Part shown: positions 8,132-17,176 of the stretch, piece after piece
Layout: each line of letters starts with the position of its first letter
How positions within the stretch are numbered: position 1 is the stretch's first letter
Assembly (NCBI RefSeq): GCF_001677275.1
Contig: NZ_CP016178.1
Span: 868,001 to 932,000 of the forward strand
Direction: 5' to 3'
Source: Vibrio breoganii
Lineage (GTDB): Bacteria; Pseudomonadota; Gammaproteobacteria; Enterobacterales; Vibrionaceae
DNA length: 64,000 nt
The notes under the pieces: model-generated
The model's database searches: none
What the model saw: the letters and a program-made list of their open reading frames with translations, nothing else
What the model was told of the DNA's origin: nothing
Program-made: the position numbers and the translations under genes

Positions 8132-9271
8132 ATGCTCACAATAAATGAAAACGATATTAGGTTGCAGCAAAGTGCAGCGGATAAAGCGGCAGCGATTCAA
8201 GACATTGCAAAAACCCTAACAAGCAAAAACCTTGTCGATGCGGGCTATGTGGAAGGGATGCTTAACCGTGAGTCACAGAACTCTACATTTTTAGGTAATG
8301 GCATCGCCATTCCTCATGGCACTGTTGACACTCGTTCATTGGTTCACAATACCGGTGTCGCTGTGCATCATTTCCCTGAGGGTGTTGATTGGGGCGACGG
8401 CAATACGGTTTTCCTAGCCATTGGTATTGCGGCTAAATCTGATGAGCACCTTGGTATCCTAAAGCAACTCACTAAGGTTCTCTCCGCCGACAGCGTTGAA
8501 GATAAACTTAAACAAGCAGAGAACGCGCAGCAGATCATTGCCCTGCTTAATGGCGAAGTTCAGCTAAAAGCAGACTTTGATGCCTCTCTAATTCAGTTGA
8601 ACTTCCCTGCAAGCGATATGTTGCAAATGGCAGCAGTTGCAGGTGGCTTACTAAAAAATACCGGATGTGTTGAAAACGAATTTGTTGCAGACCTCGTAAC
8701 CAAGTCCCCTACCCACCTAGGTCAAGGGTTATGGTTAGTGGCAAGTGACAACGGTGCTAAACGCACAGCAATGTCGTTTGTTACCACATCAAACCAATGT
8801 GAGTTTGAGGGAGAATTAGTTAAAGGTTTGGTAGCGTTTTCTGCCAACAGCGATGTGCATCAATCCATGCTCAACATCCTTGTGGACACTGTCGCATCAG
8901 GTAAACAAAATGAATTATTACAAGCATCTGCAGAACGCCTGATTACTTTGTTTACCGGTGAAGAATCGCCAGCTTCTTCGAACACAGAATCATCTGACAA
9001 TAGCGCTGTGTTCACCATCAAAAATGCTCATGGTTTGCATGCTCGTCCAGGCGCTATGTTAGTGGCTGAAGCCAAAAAGTTTGAATCTAAGATCACTGTT
9101 TGTAACCTAGATGGCGAGGCAAAGCCTGTTAATGCGAAAAGCCTAATGAAGGTAATTGCCATGGGCGTAAAACACGGTCATCAATTGCAGTTCAGTGCTG
9201 ACGGCAGTGATGCCAAACAGGCTCTTGAAGGTATAGGTAAAGCCATTGAGTCTGGTCTAGGTGAAGGGTAA
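8132..9271 (+). CDS. fruB: Fructose PTS diphosphoryl-transfer protein FruB (EIIA-HPr)
   Basis: A 379-aa protein matching the size of E. coli FruB (376). The EIIA-fructose domain has its phosphorylatable histidine at H62 (GIAIPHGT). A central linker domain follows, and a C-terminal HPr-like domain carries H303 in the NAHGLHARPGAM motif. FruB relays phosphate from enzyme I to FruA in the cytosol. The frame is open upstream to 7958, but I start at ATG 8132: GAGG lies 5 bp upstream, the following MLTINENDI aligns with the E. coli start, and the upstream part carries operators. First gene of fruBKA. Confidence 0.93.
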   Translation: MLTINENDIRLQQSAADKAAAIQDIAKTLTSKNLVDAGYVEGMLNRESQNSTFLGNGIAIPHGTVDTRSLVHNTGVAVHHFPEGVDWGDGNTVFLAIGIAAKSDEHLGILKQLTKVLSADSVEDKLKQAENAQQIIALLNGEVQLKADFDASLIQLNFPASDMLQMAAVAGGLLKNTGCVENEFVADLVTKSPTHLGQGLWLVASDNGAKRTAMSFVTTSNQCEFEGELVKGLVAFSANSDVHQSMLNILVDTVASGKQNELLQASAERLITLFTGEESPASSNTESSDNSAVFTIKNAHGLHARPGAMLVAEAKKFESKITVCNLDGEAKPVNAKSLMKVIAMGVKHGHQLQFSADGSDAKQALEGIGKAIESGLGEG

Positions 9272-9281
9272 GGAGGCAAGC

Positions 9282-10232
9282 ATGAAGACCATAAAAGTTG
9301 TAACCGTAACTCTCAACCCGGCATTAGATCTCACGGGAAGCTTAGATAGTCTTAATCAGGGCTCTATAAGCTTAGTGAAATCAGGCACGTTACATGCGGC
9401 TGGTAAGGGTGTAAACGTAGCAAAGGTACTCAGCGAGCTTGGTGCTGAAGTCACCGTCACAGGCTTTCTAGGAAAGGATAACCCCGAGCTTTTCAGCCAG
9501 CTTTTCAATGATATCAAAGCGCGCGATGCTTTCGTTCAAGTAGAAGGGGCAACCCGCATCAACGTTAAGCTTGTTGAGGATAGTGGCAAGGTCAGTGATA
9601 TTAACTTTCCTGGCGTACAAGTCACACAAGGCGATATTGAGCACTTTGAAGAAACCCTCTTTGAGCTTGCTAAAGACCACGATTATTTTGTGATAGCGGG
9701 TAGCCTTCCTCAAGGTGTTAGCCCTGAACTGTGCGCATCTTGGGTCAAAAAACTTCATGCCATGGACAAGAAGGTGCTGTTCGACAGCAGCCGCGCCGCA
9801 TTGTCTGCAGGTCTAGAAGCACAGCCTTGGCTGATCAAGCCCAACGATGAAGAGCTAGCGGAGTTTGTTGGAAGGCCATTGAATAACGCAAACGAGTGTC
9901 AACAAGCCGCCCTTGAGCTGGCTAATAGAGGCATCGAAAACATAGTTGTGTCGATGGGCGCACAAGGCGTGATGTGGCTTAACCAAGGTCAGTGGTTATT
10001 CTCAAAGCCACCAAAAATGGAAGTCGTTAGCACCGTTGGCGCCGGCGATACCTTAGTCGCAGGTCTGTGCTGGGGCCATATGCAAGATATGGAAAAAGAA
10101 GCGCTACTGCGCTTTGCTACCGCCTTATCTGCCTTAGCGGTATCGCAAATCGGAGTCGGTATCCCAAGCCAAACACTGCTTGAACAGGCCATTAGTCAGG
10201 TCAATGTACAACAAACAATAATATCAAAATAA
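9282..10232 (+). CDS. fruK: 1-phosphofructokinase FruK
   Basis: A 316-aa PfkB/ribokinase-family sugar kinase that turns fructose-1-phosphate into fructose-1,6-bisphosphate with ATP. Family marks are the TLNPALDLTG N-terminus, AAGKGVNVAKVLSELG at about residues 36-51, and the signature GAGDTLVAG near residue 253 with its catalytic Asp. I start at ATG 9282 because AAGGAGG lies 5 bp before it; a GTG in frame at 9261 overlaps fruB and lacks a ribosome site. It follows fruB by 10 bp. Confidence 0.93.
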   Translation: MKTIKVVTVTLNPALDLTGSLDSLNQGSISLVKSGTLHAAGKGVNVAKVLSELGAEVTVTGFLGKDNPELFSQLFNDIKARDAFVQVEGATRINVKLVEDSGKVSDINFPGVQVTQGDIEHFEETLFELAKDHDYFVIAGSLPQGVSPELCASWVKKLHAMDKKVLFDSSRAALSAGLEAQPWLIKPNDEELAEFVGRPLNNANECQQAALELANRGIENIVVSMGAQGVMWLNQGQWLFSKPPKMEVVSTVGAGDTLVAGLCWGHMQDMEKEALLRFATALSALAVSQIGVGIPSQTLLEQAISQVNVQQTIISK

Positions 10233-10243
10233 AGGACTGCCCT

Positions 10244-11968
10244 ATGAACATTGCAATTATCACAGCCTGCCCAAGTGGTGTCGCGAACAGCATCATTGCT
10301 GCAGGCCTTTTAGAAAAAGCGGCTAAAGCGCTTAACCTTGATGCAAAAATTGAATGCCAATCCAACGTCATTGAAGGCTATGTCCTTAGCAAGCAAGACA
10401 TCGATGACGCTGAAATTGTCATCATCGCTTCAGACACTGCGATCGATACATCACGCCTTGTGAACAAAAAAGTCTATCAAGGTAGCATCAAAGATGCGGT
10501 TAAAAATGCCAGCGCATTTATCGAGAACGCTCAACAACATGCCGTAACACTAACCAGTGACGCCGTATCCACTAGCAGTACTGAGTCTTCTGATAGTAAG
10601 AAGATTGTCGCGATCACCGCCTGTCCTACCGGTGTCGCACATACCTTTATGGCCGCTGAAGCCCTCGAAGACGAAGCTGTTCGTCAGGGCCACCAAATCA
10701 AGGTTGAAACCCGAGGTTCTGTTGGTGCCAAAAACCAGCTTACAGAGCAAGATATTGAACAAGCGGATCTTGTTATCATAGCGGCGGACATTGATGTGCC
10801 ACTGGATCGCTTTAACGGTAAGCTGCTTTACCGTACCAAGACAGGGCCAGCCCTTAAGAAAACCAAGCAAGAAATAGAAAAAGCCTTCTTAGAAGCAACG
10901 CCTTATCAAGCTACAGGGGGCGCTTCTGCCGAGGTCTCTACAGAAAGCAAAGGCGTCTATCAGCACCTTATGACTGGCGTATCGCACATGTTACCTGTAG
11001 TGGTAGCAGGCGGTCTTATCATAGCGCTGAGTTTCGTATTTGGTATCGAGGCGTTTAAGCAAGAAGGTACATTAGCGGCAGCCTTAATGAGTATCGGTGG
11101 CGGCTCTGCATTTGCACTGATGATCCCTGTTCTTGCTGGCTATATTGCCTTCTCAATTGCCGATCGCCCTGGACTGGCTCCTGGTCTTGTTGGAGGTATG
11201 CTAGCCAGCACGCTGGGTGCCGGTTTCCTTGGGGGTATCGCGGCAGGTTTTATCGCAGGTTACAGTGCCAAGTTTATTGCCGATAAACTGTCACTGCCGC
11301 AATCAATGGAGGCACTCAAGCCAATCCTGATCATTCCATTTGTTGCCACTCTTTTCACTGGCCTAGTCATGATCTATGTGGTGGGTAGCCCAGTAGCAGC
11401 GACGATGAGCGGCCTTGAGAACTTCCTAAATACCATGGGTGCGGGTAACGCCGTTATGCTAGGTATTCTGCTAGGCGCAATGATGTGCTTTGACCTAGGC
11501 GGCCCGGTAAACAAAGCAGCCTATGCCTTTGGTGTTGGCCTACTCGCTTCACAACAATATGCGCCTATGGCTGCTATCATGGCGGCGGGTATGGTACCGG
11601 CACTCGGTATGGGACTGGCAACCTTTTTAGCCAAGAGCAAATTTGAAGCCAGTGCGCGTGAAGCAGGCAAGGCATCATTCGTATTAGGCTTGTGCTTTAT
11701 TTCTGAAGGCGCAATTCCATTTGCCGCCAAAGACCCAATGCGCGTGATCCCTTCTTGTATGGCTGGCGGCGCTTTAACGGGTGCGCTTTCTATGCTGTTC
11801 GGTGCAGAGTTGTTAGCACCACACGGTGGATTGTTTGTACTGCTGATTCCAAATGCCATCTCTCCTGTACTGATGTACTTGGTTGCGATTGCCGCGGGTA
11901 CCGCCGTTACCGGATTTAGCTATGCATTCTTGAAAAAACGCGACGAGCAAGTTTTAGCATCAGCGTAA
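10244..11968 (+). CDS. fruA: Fructose PTS permease FruA (EIIB'BC)
   Basis: A 574-aa membrane permease (E. coli FruA is 563). Two EIIB-type domains sit at the N-terminus: the first has ITACPSGVAN with C9, the second AITACPTGVAHTFMAAEAL with C127, the probable phosphocysteine. An EIIC membrane domain with 8-10 hydrophobic segments fills residues about 245-565. It imports fructose and phosphorylates it to fructose-1-phosphate using phosphate from FruB. Last gene of the operon, 11 bp after fruK and followed by a clear terminator. Confidence 0.94.
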   Translation: MNIAIITACPSGVANSIIAAGLLEKAAKALNLDAKIECQSNVIEGYVLSKQDIDDAEIVIIASDTAIDTSRLVNKKVYQGSIKDAVKNASAFIENAQQHAVTLTSDAVSTSSTESSDSKKIVAITACPTGVAHTFMAAEALEDEAVRQGHQIKVETRGSVGAKNQLTEQDIEQADLVIIAADIDVPLDRFNGKLLYRTKTGPALKKTKQEIEKAFLEATPYQATGGASAEVSTESKGVYQHLMTGVSHMLPVVVAGGLIIALSFVFGIEAFKQEGTLAAALMSIGGGSAFALMIPVLAGYIAFSIADRPGLAPGLVGGMLASTLGAGFLGGIAAGFIAGYSAKFIADKLSLPQSMEALKPILIIPFVATLFTGLVMIYVVGSPVAATMSGLENFLNTMGAGNAVMLGILLGAMMCFDLGGPVNKAAYAFGVGLLASQQYAPMAAIMAAGMVPALGMGLATFLAKSKFEASAREAGKASFVLGLCFISEGAIPFAAKDPMRVIPSCMAGGALTGALSMLFGAELLAPHGGLFVLLIPNAISPVLMYLVAIAAGTAVTGFSYAFLKKRDEQVLASA

Positions 11969-11985
11969 ACTCATCTAAAGGTAAA

Positions 11986-12026
11986 AAGGCCAGATTCGCT
12001 GAAACGAGTCTGGCCTTGTTTATTTT
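11986..12026 (+). terminator. Rho-independent terminator after fruA
   Basis: A 13-bp stem with one mismatch: AAGGCCAGATTCG (11986-11998) pairs with CGAGTCTGGCCTT (12005-12017), followed by GTTTATTTT. It ends fruBKA. Confidence 0.88.
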
Positions 12027-12040
12027 CTACTATTGGAGGT

Positions 12041-12397
12041 CTACTGCTCACTTTCAGGCCAGCTCTTGATGACCTGTCTAGCCTCAAAACACTCTCCCTG
12101 TAGTGTTTGTGTATGAGCGTCAAAAGGCTGGCCGATAAACGTTGTGCGAATCATTTTCCCTGTTGCCAGTTCAATATGAGTGCTTACCCTACCCTGGAAA
12201 TTGTGCAGTATTGCAAAGTCCTGACTTTCGAATACTAGTTGGCTTGGGTAGTAGATGAAGTAATCTGGAGTAGCATCTAATTTACAACTAAGTGTTCGCT
12301 TTTCGCTAGCTACTACCTCAAAAGCCATCACGGCCCAAGCGATAGCAGTCACCATTAAAAGGGATAACCGTCCATTTACTCTGCAATCTTGAATCAT
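12041..12397 (-). CDS. Hypothetical exported protein, 118 aa
   Basis: Starts at ATG 12397 with CAGGAG 7 bp upstream. The N-terminus has a hydrophobic stretch (LSLLMVTAIAWAVMAFEVVAS, about residues 11-31) that looks like a signal peptide, so the rest is probably periplasmic. The mature part contains two cysteines (C38, C102) that could form a disulfide. I recognise no family. It reads toward fruA and stands alone. Confidence 0.62.
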   Translation of the reverse strand: MIQDCRVNGRLSLLMVTAIAWAVMAFEVVASEKRTLSCKLDATPDYFIYYPSQLVFESQDFAILHNFQGRVSTHIELATGKMIRTTFIGQPFDAHTQTLQGECFEARQVIKSWPESEQ

Positions 12398-12529
12398 GCT
12401 AGGCTCCTGTTTACCCGTTAGCTTTAAGTATAAGGTAAACAGAAGTATTAACTCGGCTCATAGAGGTCGCGATAAAGCCCTAGCGCCCTTGAGCTCGGAT
12501 TGTGAACGAGAGACAACCGACAAACTTCA

Positions 12530-12660
12530 CCCCCCTCAGGCTGTCATCCTAGAAACAGCATCGCTGTTATCTAGGATCTTAGGGAGTGCTAAAGCTAACC
12601 ATGTGCACGCTAAGAGTCTGCTGGGCCGGCATAGCGACTAACCCAGATTCCAGAATGACC
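12530..12660. repeat. Composite palindromic repeat in gap 12398-12723
   Basis: GTCATCCTAGAA, a small hairpin (ACAGCATCGCTGT) and TCTAGGATCTT are followed about 75 bp later by AGATTCCAGAATGAC. This two-hairpin layout matches the repeat interrupted by the insertion sequence at 718-2044. The remainder of the gap shows no gene I would support. Confidence 0.6.
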
Positions 12661-12723
12661 CTGCTTTTAAACTGGAAAATAGCAATGTCCAATTTTTAGC
12701 CTTACCATCAAGAGGTAGCCTAA

Positions 12724-14583
12724 TTAACGTCCATAGTGTTCAACAATATACTGCTCGAAATCGTGGCACATTTGCTCGTCACTTAACTCGTTGTTCGCGA
12801 GCTCTTTATCCCCATCGACAATGCTGATTTTTGCATTGAGAGAGTGAACGCAAGCTCGAGGCCTGCTTGCAAGCGCAGAGATTTTATCCTGCTCTATCTG
12901 CCATGCCTGTTCAGACGTCAAATTACATTCATCAGCAAGATATTTTGCATTAAACCCTTCGCCCGTGAGCTGAATGATGGTTTGGTTGTGATTGACCGCA
13001 TTGCCTTGATGCCAGTAGTGCTCTTCTAGCAAAGGCCCTATCTCTGGATTATCCGTTAGGTACCCAAACTTTTTCGTGAAGTAGGCTCTGGTTTGATAGA
13101 CCGCCATGTGGGCCAACAGGTAGCCTTGATAGGCACAGGCTGATTCATCTGATAGTAAGTGAGGTATTGCCATTAGCGGTCTTGGGCTACATTCGAGACC
13201 TAGGATGCTTTTCTCCATCTCACGCGCTAATCGAGTGATGTTTTCAGGCGTGAGTTCTTCATCCGCTAATTGGTACAAGGCTCGCTCAAAGTACGGTACC
13301 ACTAGAATGCTGCGCTCAGTATAGGCTTTGAAAGGCTGTTTACTCTCTATCATCGCTTTTATCACTGAATCGGGAATGGCCACGCCATTTTCGTCCAACG
13401 CATAGAGCTTTAGCCAGTCACTATCTTCTAAAAGACTGTCACAAAACATCGACTGTGTTTCAGCATAAGCCATTGATGTCGGAGCAAATTCTTGAGAAAA
13501 GCATGGAGCATTCATCTTCACGTTGGCAAAGTGTGCGGCGTGTCCTCCCTCATGGAACAAGGTGTTAATGCCATCGTAGCCACTGCCTACCTGATCGGGT
13601 TTAGCGTTGCTGGTGAAGTTAACCTTAGCGGGCACCCATTGTGAGTTGTCGTAAAACGATGGGATAGGTCCATGGCAAAACCCATTAGGGTACTTGCCTT
13701 TGCGATCGAGTAAATCTAGGGTCAGCTCCGCATTCGAATAGTTGATATTCAATCGACCAAACGACTCAATCCATCGGCGTAACGATTGTGAAAATGGTAC
13801 ATACGGGTCAAGATCGCGCATTGCGTCACCCGAAAAAGAGAACACAAAATTGTGCCCTTTAAGGGCTTGCTCACCTTTATCACTTGCCAGCTGCCTAAGA
13901 CTGTTCAAGTTACTCTCACGAGTTCGCTGTTCAAAATCATCCAGTATGGTGAACAATTCTGTTGTGGTCATTTGCTCTGTTTTCACAATCGAATAGTCAA
14001 AGAAATTGTCATATCCCAGTGAGCGAGCGAATTGATTGCGCAGTTTAACTAGATCTAAAAGTCCATTCACGAGTAACCATTGCTCAAGATCTAGCATAGC
14101 CTGATGCGATGACTGTCTAACCGACTCGTTATCGCTAGTACGGATATTGGCGGCAAGCACAGGAAGTGACCCTTCTTGCTTAATGCCCTGTGCATCAACA
14201 AAGATTTGAGTGTGCTGCTGTTTCTTTTCAAATAGCTCAGACTCAAATTGAATTAAGTCAGCCTTCAACTCTCGCGCTTCACGAGTAGGCAAAGCATGCG
14301 CTTTGAACGTAGCAAGCCACCCCTCAAGTCCAGCCTTAACCGCATCAGACTCATCATTTGATGGGGTCGATTGAAGCTTTACCAACTGCAGTTCTATTTC
14401 AGAGAGTCTATCGGCATTGCTTAAAAATTGGTTCCAATGGGTTTCAGCTTGAGCCGAACCCGCTTGATCGTTTGAGATGCCCATATAGGTTTCCCAGAAT
14501 AGATCCTCTTTTTGGCGGTGAACGGCCAAATACTCTTTGTTCAACGAGTCTAGATATTGATGTGGATGCATGGGTTTTCTCAT
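12724..14583 (-). CDS. M3-family zinc metallopeptidase (oligopeptidase)
   Basis: A 619-aa soluble protein without a signal peptide. The zinc site HEGGH (H344, E345, H348) is followed by a probable third ligand, the glutamate in MAYAETQSMF near residue 375. This HEXXH plus downstream Glu arrangement is that of family M3 (thimet oligopeptidase, Dcp, PepF), whose members cut short peptides in the cytosol. The length is typical of M3. The ATG at 14583 touches its only AAGGA; ATG 14571, which would remove four residues, is a real alternative. It is a single-gene unit with a 293-bp upstream region that also holds the csrB regulatory site on the other side. Confidence 0.85.
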   Translation of the reverse strand: MRKPMHPHQYLDSLNKEYLAVHRQKEDLFWETYMGISNDQAGSAQAETHWNQFLSNADRLSEIELQLVKLQSTPSNDESDAVKAGLEGWLATFKAHALPTREARELKADLIQFESELFEKKQQHTQIFVDAQGIKQEGSLPVLAANIRTSDNESVRQSSHQAMLDLEQWLLVNGLLDLVKLRNQFARSLGYDNFFDYSIVKTEQMTTTELFTILDDFEQRTRESNLNSLRQLASDKGEQALKGHNFVFSFSGDAMRDLDPYVPFSQSLRRWIESFGRLNINYSNAELTLDLLDRKGKYPNGFCHGPIPSFYDNSQWVPAKVNFTSNAKPDQVGSGYDGINTLFHEGGHAAHFANVKMNAPCFSQEFAPTSMAYAETQSMFCDSLLEDSDWLKLYALDENGVAIPDSVIKAMIESKQPFKAYTERSILVVPYFERALYQLADEELTPENITRLAREMEKSILGLECSPRPLMAIPHLLSDESACAYQGYLLAHMAVYQTRAYFTKKFGYLTDNPEIGPLLEEHYWHQGNAVNHNQTIIQLTGEGFNAKYLADECNLTSEQAWQIEQDKISALASRPRACVHSLNAKISIVDGDKELANNELSDEQMCHDFEQYIVEHYGR

Positions 14584-14729
14584 TCCTTTGAGTGATCATT
14601 AAAGGGAAGTTCTATAGAAAATAGTGTAACCATATAGAAAAGATATGGATACAAGTTGTAAGTAATAAAGCCTGCATTATCAATCAATTTACCGTAAAAA
14701 TAGAGATGTTCCCTATTGTCTCTACGCTC

Positions 14730-14747
14730 TGTAAGAGATCTCTCACA
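14730..14747. promoter_or_regulatory. VarA/GacA (UvrY) binding box upstream of the CsrB-type RNA
   Basis: TGTAAG-AGATCT-CTCACA matches the GacA-box pattern TGTAAG-N6-CTTACA with one mismatch. It lies about 130 bp upstream of the predicted RNA start, a distance seen for upstream activator sites of csrB/rsm genes. Confidence 0.78.
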
Positions 14748-14864
14748 GCAGTGTGGGAATAAAGTGTTTTTTGATATAGACGCCTTCCCACCTAACAATA
14801 TAACCCATTGTATTTAATAGAAATAAATTGTTTTGATTAATGATCGTTCACCTGTTTTTTATCG

Positions 14865-14870
14865 TATAAT
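14865..14870 (+). promoter_or_regulatory. -10 box of the CsrB-type RNA
   Basis: A perfect TATAAT with only a weak -35 region at the expected distance, which fits a promoter that needs an activator. The start of transcription would be near 14877. Confidence 0.65.
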
Positions 14871-14876
14871 CTCGTA

Positions 14877-15197
14877 CACCGTTGATAAGAATCACCAGTA
14901 CAGTAATATGTTTCTTGTCGACAGGGAGTTGGCAGGAAAGGAAAACCTAAAGGACTGGGTATCTTCAGGACGAAGATTCGATTACTAGGAAGTAATCAAC
15001 ACGGAAGTAGAGCCTCAGGAGAGGCGAAAGATTCAACACTGGACGTTGAGTTCAAGGACACCGTCAGGACGACGATGCAAAAGGATTGGGTTAACGGACT
15101 TAGCCAGAGCAAGGATAGTATTAGGGAATGTGTTTGTAGCGGGATTGCTGCGTTTTAAAATTTGCCCCACCAGCTTAGCTGTGTGGGGCTTCTTTTT
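14877..15197 (+). ncRNA. CsrB-family regulatory RNA (CsrA sponge)
   Basis: About 320 nt with some 16 GGA motifs, many as AGGA or AAGGA between short self-complementary arms (for example GATTACTAGGAAGTAATC and GCCTCAGGAGAGGC). These are the loop motifs that bind CsrA. It ends in a strong terminator: GCCCCAC (15164-15170), GTGGGGC (15183-15189) and a T-run. The perfect TATAAT and a GacA-type box upstream complete the picture of a VarS/VarA-controlled RNA that sequesters CsrA. Vibrios carry two to four such RNAs; which one this is cannot be told here. Open frames across it are chance. Confidence 0.88.
15164..15197 (+). terminator. Terminator of the CsrB-type RNA
   Basis: GCCCCAC/GTGGGGC 7-bp stem with a 12-nt loop followed by TTCTTTTTA. 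Confidence 0.85.
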
Positions 15198-15294
15198 ATC
15201 CATTGCGCTCCTATACCAACTCCTCAATAAGTTACTTTTCTCTGTTACTCATTATTGCTACCCTGAAATCCAATGATTTCGCATGGAAAGCAAG

Positions 15295-16017
15295 ATGAAT
15301 AGCACCATCAACACCCTACTCAGCCACCGTTCAATCCGCTCTTTTACCGAGCAACCAATAGACTCTAGCCTTCTCGACACTATTCTTGACTGTGGCCTAG
15401 CCGCGTCCAGTTCTAGTTTCATTCAGTGCGTATCCGTAGTGCGTGTCTCAACTGCTGAAAACAGAGCCAAACTCGCTGAATATGCTGGGGGGCAACCCTA
15501 TGTGGAAAGCTGTGCGGAATTTCTAGTATTTTGCGCAGATTACAATCGCCACCAGCAAATTCACCCTGAAGCCCAGTTAGGGTTTACCGAACAAACACTG
15601 ATTGGTTCGATCGACGCGGCAATGATGGCGCAAAACTGCTTAACAGCCGCAGAATCTGTTGGCCTTGGCGGGGTTTACATTGGTGGCCTGCGAAATAATC
15701 CACAAAAAGTAACGGAGCTTCTAGCCCTTCCAAAGCATGTCATCCCTCTGTTTGGACTTTGTTTAGGCTATCCAAATCAAAACCCAGAAATCAAGCCTCG
15801 CTTGCCTAAGTCTATCGTTGTGCATCAGGAGCAATACCAGCCAATAAACTTGGATGAATTGGCGCAGTATGATGCTCACATTCAAGACTATTACGCGACG
15901 CGTACAGACAACAAAAAAGCGGTTTCATGGTCAACTCAAATCACCCAGACACTCAGCAAGGAAGCACGTCCATTTATGCATGACTTTCTGCAGAAACAGG
16001 GATTCAACACTAAATAA
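15295..16017 (+). CDS. nfsA: Oxygen-insensitive NADPH nitroreductase NfsA
   Basis: A 240-aa flavoprotein, the same length as E. coli NfsA and very similar along it: HRSIRSFTEQPI near the start, SSSSFIQC at residues 39-46, GGVYIGGLRNNP in the middle, and LFGLCLGYP further on. NfsA uses FMN and NADPH to reduce nitroaromatics and quinones by two electrons in the cytosol. I start at ATG 15295, with GGAAAG 4 bp upstream; ATG 15283 would add four residues. A DUF1415 gene follows with 1 bp between, so the two are probably co-transcribed. Confidence 0.93.
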   Translation: MNSTINTLLSHRSIRSFTEQPIDSSLLDTILDCGLAASSSSFIQCVSVVRVSTAENRAKLAEYAGGQPYVESCAEFLVFCADYNRHQQIHPEAQLGFTEQTLIGSIDAAMMAQNCLTAAESVGLGGVYIGGLRNNPQKVTELLALPKHVIPLFGLCLGYPNQNPEIKPRLPKSIVVHQEQYQPINLDELAQYDAHIQDYYATRTDNKKAVSWSTQITQTLSKEARPFMHDFLQKQGFNTK

Positions 16018-16018
16018 T

Positions 16019-16573
16019 ATGAGTATGAATATACAGCAGGTTGAGAAAGCAACTCAGGATTGGCTTGAGCAAGTGGTCATAGGCCTGAACTTGTGCCCTT
16101 TTGCTCATAAGCCAAATAAGAATAAACAAATAAAGATAGCGGTAACAGAAGCGACATCCGAAGAGGCGCTACTAGAGTTTATCCTGTTGGAATTACGAGA
16201 GTTAGACAGCAAAGAGCCCAAAGAGCTTGAGACCACATTGGTGGTTTCGCCGGCAATGCTTGAAGACTTTATGGATTATAACTTCTTCTTAGATTGGGTA
16301 GATGCTTTGTTGAAACAAGAAGACTATGAAGGGATCTATCAAGTAGCCAGTTTTCATCCTGATTACTGTTTCGGTGGCACAGAGCCAGAAGATGCGGAAA
16401 ACCTCACCAACCGTTCGCCTTACCCCACTATCCACTTGATCCGTGAAGAATCTATGGAAAGGGTTTTGAAGCACTATCCTGATCCTGAAGCGATTCCAGA
16501 CAACAACATTGCGAGAGTGGAAGGTTTGACTGCTGAAGAAAAAGCGAAGCTGTTCCCATACTTGATTCGTTAA
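16019..16573 (+). CDS. DUF1415 family protein
   Basis: A 184-aa soluble protein with the features of DUF1415: the N-terminal WLEQVVIGLNLCPFAH motif (about residues 12-27) and the SFHPDYCFGGTEPEDAENLTNRSPYPT region (about 114-140). Its biochemical function is not known. The cysteines in CPFAH and DYCFGG are conserved-looking and could bind metal or take part in redox chemistry; this is a guess. The start at 16019 lies directly after the nfsA stop. The same frame is open further upstream inside nfsA, which I reject as coding. Confidence 0.85.
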   Translation: MSMNIQQVEKATQDWLEQVVIGLNLCPFAHKPNKNKQIKIAVTEATSEEALLEFILLELRELDSKEPKELETTLVVSPAMLEDFMDYNFFLDWVDALLKQEDYEGIYQVASFHPDYCFGGTEPEDAENLTNRSPYPTIHLIREESMERVLKHYPDPEAIPDNNIARVEGLTAEEKAKLFPYLIR

Positions 16574-16648
16574 ATTAGGTATTCAGAAAGATAGCGGTAA
16601 CAATGAGGTATGGATTCACCAATATAGTGAATTCCATACCCAATATAT

Positions 16649-16954
16649 TTACTGATTCAACAAGCTTCTCAGCTGCGCGACCTCACCTTCAGGCAAGTTA
16701 AAGGGCGTATTATTCAACACACACTTTACCGTCACTTCCGCTGGAGCATGTCTGCTCCCTTTTGTAGATAAGAACTTATACACTTTTCCGTTGCGATCAA
16801 ATAACCCTTGGCAATAGGTATGAGTCTTTCTATATGGCATTAGCTTCAGAGATTGATTTTGCTCTGAGCGCACTGCAACAGCAGCACTTGCCTTTGTGTA
16901 GGCATGCATCGCATTGGTTTCAATATTGGTCGTCAAGTTATTATGTGTAGACAT
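16649..16954 (-). CDS. Hypothetical protein, 101 aa
   Basis: ATG 16954 has a strong AGGAG 6 bp upstream, so I prefer it to ATG 16975. The protein begins MSTHNNLTTN and has no signal peptide or membrane segment. Its central part (THTYCQGLFDRNGKVYKFLS) and basic residues give no family I can name. It is a single gene facing the nfsA-DUF1415 pair. Confidence 0.6.
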   Translation of the reverse strand: MSTHNNLTTNIETNAMHAYTKASAAVAVRSEQNQSLKLMPYRKTHTYCQGLFDRNGKVYKFLSTKGSRHAPAEVTVKCVLNNTPFNLPEGEVAQLRSLLNQ

Positions 16955-17176
16955 AGGTGCTCCTAGAAAAAACATCCATGCTTATTTTGTCCTGTGGAAA
17001 TCTATCAGCCATTGTAGCTGCTCCAAGGGAAGGCCTTGGACTCTTCTAAAATAACCTGTTTAATAAATAGACAGAAATGATTTTGATTTGTATCTGTTAT
17101 TCTCTGGGGTTATATCATTGGTTCCATACACCTAGCCCCTGCGTTGATCATCTACGCAGAGTCATACACGGAACAG

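Noticed and set aside
10550..10870. 106-aa frame antisense to fruA
   Set aside because: Shadow of the EIIB domains; no ribosome site.
12396..12641. Plus-strand 81-aa frame
   Set aside because: It runs through a palindromic repeat, has no ribosome site and overlaps the start of the exported-protein gene.
14580..14798. Minus-strand 72-aa frame upstream of the M3 peptidase gene
   Set aside because: It covers the GacA-type box, has no good ribosome site and no recognisable sequence.
15033..15276. Overlapping open frames on both strands (64 and 76 aa)
   Set aside because: They lie within and across the terminator of the CsrB-type RNA; GGA-rich composition explains the open frames.
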